From: Pseudomonadota bacterium
GTDB lineage: Bacteria > Pseudomonadota > Gammaproteobacteria > Steroidobacterales > Steroidobacteraceae
DNA: 11,132 bases
Reading direction: 5' to 3'
NCBI GenBank assembly: GCA_021780395.1
Contig: JAJXYU010000151.1
Location: 1 to 11,132, forward strand
Part shown: positions 7,003 to 11,132 of the stretch, one piece after another
Position numbering within the stretch: the stretch's first letter is position 1
Layout: the number at the start of each line of letters is the position of its first letter
Notes under the pieces: model-generated
What the model was told of the DNA's origin: nothing
Seen by the model: only the letters and a program-made list of their open reading frames with translations
Databases searched by the model: none
Translations under genes and position numbers: made by a program

Positions 7003-7008
7003 AGTATA
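7003..7008 (-). promoter_or_regulatory. -10 box of the universal stress gene, possibly leaderless
   Basis: The minus strand reads TATACT, then CTGCCGC, then the ATG of the Usp gene at 6995. This is one mismatch from the consensus and 7 nt from the start codon, so the transcript would begin at or beside the ATG. There is no ribosome-binding site. No convincing -35 is present (CGCCGA at 17 nt spacing). The layout repeats that of the kyn operon. Confidence 0.5.
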
Positions 7009-7043
7009 GCGGAGCCGCAGCCGGATCGGCGGGGGGAACCCGG

Positions 7044-7856
7044 TCAGCGGGGTCGCGACGGCGCGATCGCCCCAGCGGGCTCGCGAGCGCGCAGGCGGCG
7101 CGCGAGCTGGCCGAAACGCTCCGGTGCGAGCGTCCCGGGGCGGACACCGGGATCGATCCCGCAGGCCTCGATCTCGGCCGGCTCGAGGAGCCCCCGGAGC
7201 GCGTTGCGCAAGGTCTTGCGGCGATGGGAGAACGCGGCCGCGACCACACGGCCATACGCGGACGGATCGCCGATCTCGAAGCGCGGTGACTCGCTCGTCC
7301 GCAGACGCAGGACCGAGGACCAGACGCGCGGCGGCGGCTGGAACGCGCCGGGACCGACGTCGAACAGCCGCTCGGCCTCGGCGAACGCCGCGATCATCAC
7401 CGTGAGACGACCGTACGCCGGCTCGTCCGCGGTCGCGGTGATCCGTTCGACGACTTCCTTCTGCAGCATCGCATGCACGTCGAGGATCGCGTGACGCTGG
7501 TCGATCAGACGGAACAGCAACGGTGTCGAGATGTTGTAGGGAAGGTTGCCGACGATGCGCAGCGGCCCGCCGTCGCCGCGCATCGCAATGAAATCGGTGC
7601 GCAGCGCGTCGCCGACGTGCAGCGAGAGCTTGCCGGCCGCGCGCGGATCGCCGCCGAGGCTCCCGGCGAGATCGCGGTCGATCTCGATCGCCGCGAGATG
7701 CGGCAGCTTCGCAAGCAGCGCGAAGGTGAGCGCGCCGCGCCCGGGCCCGATCTCGACGACCCGGTCGCCGGCCCGCGGGTCGATCGCCGCGACGATCCGG
7801 CCGATGATCGCTCCATCATGCAGGAAATGCTGCCCGAAACGCTTACGGACCGGCAT
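7044..7856 (-). CDS. rsmA: 16S rRNA dimethyladenosine transferase
   Basis: This 270-residue S-adenosylmethionine methyltransferase dimethylates the two adjacent adenines in the 3'-terminal hairpin of 16S rRNA (A1518/A1519 in E. coli numbering), a late 30S assembly step; it is also called KsgA. Markers are RKRFGQHFLHD (4-14), the SAM-binding loop VVEIGPGRGALT (33-44), the acidic end of beta 2 at AIEID (56-60), the catalytic NLPYNIS (104-110), FQPPPRVWSSV (172-182), and the C-terminal AAFSHRRKTLRNAL (207-220). The open frame runs further upstream, but the ATG at 7856 gives the standard MPVRKRFGQHFL start, so I shortened it. That start lies 14 bp inside the end of pdxA, implying coupling. Length is normal (about 270). 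Confidence 0.96.
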   Translation of the reverse strand: MPVRKRFGQHFLHDGAIIGRIVAAIDPRAGDRVVEIGPGRGALTFALLAKLPHLAAIEIDRDLAGSLGGDPRAAGKLSLHVGDALRTDFIAMRGDGGPLRIVGNLPYNISTPLLFRLIDQRHAILDVHAMLQKEVVERITATADEPAYGRLTVMIAAFAEAERLFDVGPGAFQPPPRVWSSVLRLRTSESPRFEIGDPSAYGRVVAAAFSHRRKTLRNALRGLLEPAEIEACGIDPGVRPGTLAPERFGQLARRLRAREPAGAIAPSRPR

Positions 7857-8844
7857 CGGTGGCCGCGTCGCCGGCGAGTTCGATCGCGAGCGCGACTGCG
7901 GCGCGCAGGCTCCCGGCATCCGCGCGCCCGGTGCGCGCGAGTGCGAGCGCGGTGCCGTGGTCGACGCTGGTGCGCACGATCGGCAGCCCGAGCGTCACGT
8001 TGACCGCGTCGCCGAAGCTCGCGGCCTTGAGCGCCGGCAAGCCCTGATCGTGGTACATCGCGAGCACCACGTCGGCGTCGGCGAGCGCGCGCGGCGTGAA
8101 CGCGGTGTCGGCGGGAATCGGGCCGCGCGCGTCGATCCCCTCGGCGCGCGCGATGCCGAGCGCCGGCTCGATCACGTCGATCTCCTCGCGTCCGAGGTGT
8201 CCGGCCTCGCCGGCGTGGGGATTCAGGCCGAGCACCGCGATCCGCGGACGGGGGACCCGGAAGCGGCGGCGCAGGTCCGCGTGCACGACGCGCAAGGTCG
8301 CGAGCAAGCGGTCGGCGGTGATCGCCGCCGGCACCGCGGCGAGCGGCAGGTGCGTCGTCACGAGCGCGACCCGCATCCGCTCGCAGGCCAGCAACATCAC
8401 CGGCCACCGCGCGTGGGTCCGCGCTGCGAGGTACTCCGTGTGCCCCGTGAACGCGACCACGGCGTCGCTCAACACGCTCTTCTGGACCGGGGCGGTCACC
8501 ATCGCCGCGAACTCGCCGCGCACGCAACCGTCGCAGGCGCGATCGAGCAGGTCGAGCACGTAGCGGGCGTTCGCTCCATCCAGCGTGCCGGGTACCGGTG
8601 TGCGCGCGCAGCGCGAAGCGAGGATCTTCATCCGGCCGGCCCGGCTCGGCCGCGCGGCGGCGGCCGGGTCGTAGGCGGTGACCGCGACGGGCAACCCGAG
8701 TGCGCGCGCCGCGGCTTCGATCAGCTCTGGATCCGCGGCGAAGATCAGATCCGCATCCCAGTCCGCCTGCGCGATCATCACGCAGGTGTCCGGCCCGATC
8801 CCGGCCGGTTCGCCGGAGGTGATGACGATCCGCGGAACGCGCAC
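7843..8844 (-). CDS. pdxA: 4-Hydroxythreonine-4-phosphate dehydrogenase
   Basis: This 333-residue NAD-dependent enzyme oxidises 4-phosphohydroxy-L-threonine in the DXP-dependent route to pyridoxal 5'-phosphate. The N-terminus has ITSGEPAGIGPD (8-19). The three metal-binding histidines are in place: His135 in TGHTEYL, His210 in LNPHAGE, and His265 in YHDQGLP. The phosphate and cofactor region continues with GLPIVRTSVDHGTA (286-299). E. coli PdxA is 329 residues with ligands at 166, 211 and 266, so length and spacing of the last two agree well. The frame extends far upstream through surA, but the family start corresponds to GTG at 8844, which shares one base with the surA stop (TAGTG). This GTG, with no separate ribosome site, implies translational coupling. 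Its 3' end overlaps rsmA by 14 bp. Confidence 0.95.
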   Translation of the reverse strand: MRVPRIVITSGEPAGIGPDTCVMIAQADWDADLIFAADPELIEAAARALGLPVAVTAYDPAAAARPSRAGRMKILASRCARTPVPGTLDGANARYVLDLLDRACDGCVRGEFAAMVTAPVQKSVLSDAVVAFTGHTEYLAARTHARWPVMLLACERMRVALVTTHLPLAAVPAAITADRLLATLRVVHADLRRRFRVPRPRIAVLGLNPHAGEAGHLGREEIDVIEPALGIARAEGIDARGPIPADTAFTPRALADADVVLAMYHDQGLPALKAASFGDAVNVTLGLPIVRTSVDHGTALALARTGRADAGSLRAAVALAIELAGDAATDAGP

Positions 8845-10151
8845 TACATTCGTTTTTCGACGTACGCGTTGTCGCGCAGACGCTGCAGCCAAAGCTCCGT
8901 GTCCTCTTCGGCCTTGCTGTCCCGGATCGCCTCGAAGGCCTGCTGGCGCTGAATGTCCTTCGACGTGTCGTAGGTGCGGCGGCCGAGCAGCTGCACGATG
9001 TGCCAGCCGTAGCGCGTCTTGAACGGCATGCTGATCTCGCCGACCTTGAGCTTCGCGATCGCGGCCTGGAATTCGGGCACGAAGATCTTCGGGTTCACCC
9101 ACCCGAGATCGCCGCCGTCCGGCGCCGAGCCCGGATCCTCCGAGGTCGTCTCCGCGATCCCCCTGAAACTCTCGCCATGCAGGATGCGAGCACGGATCTT
9201 CAGCAGCCGCTGACGGATCGTCTGATCGTCGTCGAGTTCGTTCGGCTTCAGCAGGATGTGGCGCACGTGGACCTGTTGCACGTAGACGGCCTTCGCGCCG
9301 CTGCGACGGCCGTTCAAGCGGATGATGTGGAAGCCGCTCGCGGTGCGCACCGGGCCGCCGATCTGGCCCGGCTTCATCCGCGTGACCAGCCGCAGGATGA
9401 AGTCCGGCAGCTGGCTGCCCTTGCGCCACCCGAGATCCCCGCCCTCGAGCGCCTTCTCGCTGTCGGAGTTCGCGATCGCGAGCTTCGCGAAATTCTCACC
9501 CGCGCGCGCGCGGGCGGCGATCGCATCCGCCTTGCGGGTCAGCGCCTCGATCTGCGCCGGCGTCGCCGCCGGCGGCACCGCGATCAGGATGTGCGATATG
9601 TCGAACTCCTCGTTCGCGGCGGCGCTGCCTTGGCGCGCGAGGTACTGATCGATCTCGCGGGGCGTCACGACGATCCGCGAGATCACGTCCCGCTCGCGCA
9701 GCGCCTGCAAGGTGAGCTGCTTGCGCATCTCCTCGCGGTATTGCTTGTAGTCGACGCCCTGCGACGCCAGCGCGTTCGGCAGCTGGTCGAACGGGATCTT
9801 GTTGCGCGTCGCGATTTCTTGCAGCGCGGCATTGAGCTGCTCGTCGGTGATCGTCAGGCCGATCTGCTTCGCGCGTTGCTCCTCGATCTCCTGGAGGATC
9901 AGTCGGTCCAGCACCTGCTTCACGAGCACGCTGCGCGGCGGCAGCGAGACGTTCTGCGCTTCGAGCCGCTGCGTCACGGCCGCCACCTGCTCGTCGACCT
10001 GGCTCCGCGTCACGATGCCGTCGTTCACGACCGCGGCGATCCGGTCGAGCAGCACCCCCTGCGTGCCGATGTCGCGGGTCTGGGCGAGCGCGCCCGACGC
10101 GAACAGCAACGCGGCTACAGGAATCCAGATCGATCGAAGCATCATGCGCAT
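8844..10151 (-). CDS. surA: Periplasmic chaperone and peptidyl-prolyl isomerase SurA
   Basis: This 435-residue periplasmic chaperone escorts outer-membrane beta-barrel proteins, including LptD, to the BAM complex. The signal peptide is MRMMLRSIWIPVAALLFASG with cleavage after ALA at about residue 23. The N-terminal chaperone domain covers about 30-180 and begins LLDRIAAVVNDGIVTRSQVD. Two parvulin domains follow: P1 about 182-283 (EEFDISHILIAVP to GFHIIRLNGRR) and P2 about 293-392 (VHVRHILLKP to GWHIVQLLGRR). A C-terminal helix ends WLQRLRDNAYVEKRM. E. coli SurA is 428 residues. The frame stays open upstream to 10496 inside lptD, but only the ATG at 10151 gives a signal peptide at the N-terminus. 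ATGs at 10145 and 10142 are close alternatives. It is 35 bp downstream of lptD and abuts pdxA. No strong Shine-Dalgarno is visible. Confidence 0.96.
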   Translation of the reverse strand: MRMMLRSIWIPVAALLFASGALAQTRDIGTQGVLLDRIAAVVNDGIVTRSQVDEQVAAVTQRLEAQNVSLPPRSVLVKQVLDRLILQEIEEQRAKQIGLTITDEQLNAALQEIATRNKIPFDQLPNALASQGVDYKQYREEMRKQLTLQALRERDVISRIVVTPREIDQYLARQGSAAANEEFDISHILIAVPPAATPAQIEALTRKADAIAARARAGENFAKLAIANSDSEKALEGGDLGWRKGSQLPDFILRLVTRMKPGQIGGPVRTASGFHIIRLNGRRSGAKAVYVQQVHVRHILLKPNELDDDQTIRQRLLKIRARILHGESFRGIAETTSEDPGSAPDGGDLGWVNPKIFVPEFQAAIAKLKVGEISMPFKTRYGWHIVQLLGRRTYDTSKDIQRQQAFEAIRDSKAEEDTELWLQRLRDNAYVEKRM

Positions 10152-10186
10152 GGTTTGGTCACTGGGGGTCCGGGACGTGTGAATAT

Positions 10187-11131
10187 CTACGGCGCCGGGC
10201 CGACCGGCATCGGGCCAACCGCGGAGTATCCGCCAATCGCGCGACGCAGGAAAGTGTCGTTGCCGTTTCGGACCGAACCGAAGCCGAGGAGTTCCAATTG
10301 CATCGCGATCGAGTCGGTCAGCTTGCCGGTCCGGTTGACCACGTAACGGCGCTGGACGATCTGCAGCGCCCAGCAGCAGCTGCGGTATTCGAAGCCCGCG
10401 ACCTGCTCGATCGTCTGATGGTCCATCACCGAATAGACCAGCCGCGCGACGGCGTTCCAGCGGTGCGTGATCGGCCATGCGAACGAACCGTCCCACTGGT
10501 CGAGGACGTCGTGCTGGAAGCGGTAGCCCAAGTTAACCATCCGCGCGGCGTCGGGCCGGTATTGGACGGACACCTCCGATTTCTCGGTCGTCGCCGAGTA
10601 CGGATCCCACTGGTAGTCGAGCTTCAGGTTCACGTTCTGGTAGGCGGTGAGCTCGACGTCGCCGACGAGGTTCGAGGCGCTGTTCGTCGTCGGGGCGAGG
10701 CCTGGCAGGGTCACGCGCGGCGTCGTGAAATAGCGCGTCTGGCCGAGCGTGGCCGAGAGGTACTGGCGACCGGTCGTCGCATCGAACCAACGGGTGGTCA
10801 TGCCGATGCTGAGCTGATTCGCGTCGCCGAACCGGTCGCCACCGACGAACCGATTGGTTTGATAGAGCTCCGTCAGGTTCAGATCCGGCAGCGCCGTATC
10901 GAACACCGGCAAGGCGTCCTGGTTCCGGTAAGGCACGTAGCTGTAGACCATCCGCGGCTCGAGCGTCTGTTCGGGGTGACCGTTCGAGGGGTCGTCGCGC
11001 TCGAAGATCAAGCCGGTGTCGAGGCGCGCGAACGGCAGCGACAAGGAAGGGCTGGAGGGATCCCCCGGCGCGGCGTGGGTCAAGTCGTACTGGGTCAGGT
11101 GCCAACCGACGGCCGGTACGAAGAAATAGCC
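10187..11131 (-). CDS. lptD: LPS-assembly protein LptD, C-terminal part (cut by window edge)
   Basis: This is the last 314 residues of an outer-membrane beta-barrel that, with lipoprotein LptE, inserts lipopolysaccharide into the outer leaflet. The frame continues off the right edge, beginning GYFFVPAVGWHLTQYDLTH. The segment shows LptD barrel features: NRFVGGDRFGDANQLSIGMT with the conserved DR-GD-NQ turn, TRWFDATTGRQYLSATLGQ with the next hairpin, and FEYRSCCWALQIVQRRYV near the end. The adjacent Cys-Cys corresponds to the C-terminal pair (Cys724-Cys725 in E. coli) that forms disulfides with N-terminal cysteines and is needed for a functional plug/barrel arrangement. The N-terminal periplasmic domain is outside the window. 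SurA, encoded 35 bp downstream, assists its folding, so the neighbourhood makes functional sense. The protein runs 58 residues past the CC pair, ending in a low-complexity PMPVGPAP tail. Confidence 0.95.
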   Translation of the reverse strand, partial: GYFFVPAVGWHLTQYDLTHAAPGDPSSPSLSLPFARLDTGLIFERDDPSNGHPEQTLEPRMVYSYVPYRNQDALPVFDTALPDLNLTELYQTNRFVGGDRFGDANQLSIGMTTRWFDATTGRQYLSATLGQTRYFTTPRVTLPGLAPTTNSASNLVGDVELTAYQNVNLKLDYQWDPYSATTEKSEVSVQYRPDAARMVNLGYRFQHDVLDQWDGSFAWPITHRWNAVARLVYSVMDHQTIEQVAGFEYRSCCWALQIVQRRYVVNRTGKLTDSIAMQLELLGFGSVRNGNDTFLRRAIGGYSAVGPMPVGPAP

Positions 11132-11132
11132 C

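Noticed and set aside
7857..7919. Longer rsmA start
   Set aside because: The extra 21 residues are Ser/Arg/Pro-rich, unlike the family; the start at 7856 gives the standard RsmA N-terminus.
9000..10346. Long open frame (448 codons) on the plus strand antisense to surA
   Set aside because: It is a GC-rich shadow of the surA reading frame: charged low-information sequence, no recognisable domain, and surA on the other strand is unambiguous.
10152..10496. N-terminal extension of surA into lptD
   Set aside because: The extension would bury the signal peptide 115 residues inside the protein and overlap the lptD coding end; the ATG at 10151 gives the normal SurA length.
1..11132. Mobile element, CRISPR array, tRNA/rRNA or defence system
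   Set aside because: I saw no transposase or integrase, repeat-spacer pattern, RNA-gene signature or defence domain; every gene but one belongs to a known metabolic, regulatory or envelope family.

Overview
This is a GC-rich bacterial chromosomal window with no mobile element, RNA gene or CRISPR array that I can see. The right two thirds, read on the minus strand, is lptD - surA - pdxA - rsmA - (usp) - apaG - apaH. This is the conserved outer-membrane-biogenesis and housekeeping cluster known from gammaproteobacteria, where it commonly leads on to folA. Together with the GC content and a kynurenine operon, it points to a high-GC gammaproteobacterium (Xanthomonadales, Nevskiales or Steroidobacterales-like). 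That placement is inference from gene order, not a database match.

Layout from left to right. At 68-958 (+) lies a GcvA-like LysR regulator, whose stop overlaps the start of folA (955-1458, +). Convergent to folA, and overlapping its last 31 bp, is a minus-strand operon that reads 3-hydroxyanthranilate 3,4-dioxygenase (4066-4584), kynureninase (2810-4069), kynurenine 3-monooxygenase (1428-2813). Both junctions are 4-bp stop/start overlaps. The operon starts at a perfect TATAAT only 6 nt before the first ATG, which suggests a leaderless transcript. Divergent from it is a short unrecognised exported protein with four cysteines (4680-5285, +), which converges on apaH. From 5306 to the right edge is the apaH/apaG/usp/rsmA/pdxA/surA/lptD cluster on the minus strand, with lptD cut by the window edge.

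Functionally, the three kyn genes take L-kynurenine to 3-hydroxykynurenine, then 3-hydroxyanthranilate, then aminocarboxymuconate semialdehyde, which closes to quinolinate for NAD synthesis (or is catabolised further). Tryptophan 2,3-dioxygenase and formamidase are not in the window. LptD and SurA belong together because SurA chaperones LptD. PdxA makes pyridoxal phosphate, the cofactor of kynureninase, though that link is only suggestive. RsmA, ApaG and ApaH are the usual passengers. The least ordinary points are the kynurenine operon lying between apaH and folA, the two promoter/start arrangements that look leaderless, the universal stress gene between rsmA and apaG, the LysR-folA translational overlap and the orphan secreted protein. 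I found no clear evidence of an entirely new multi-gene system.
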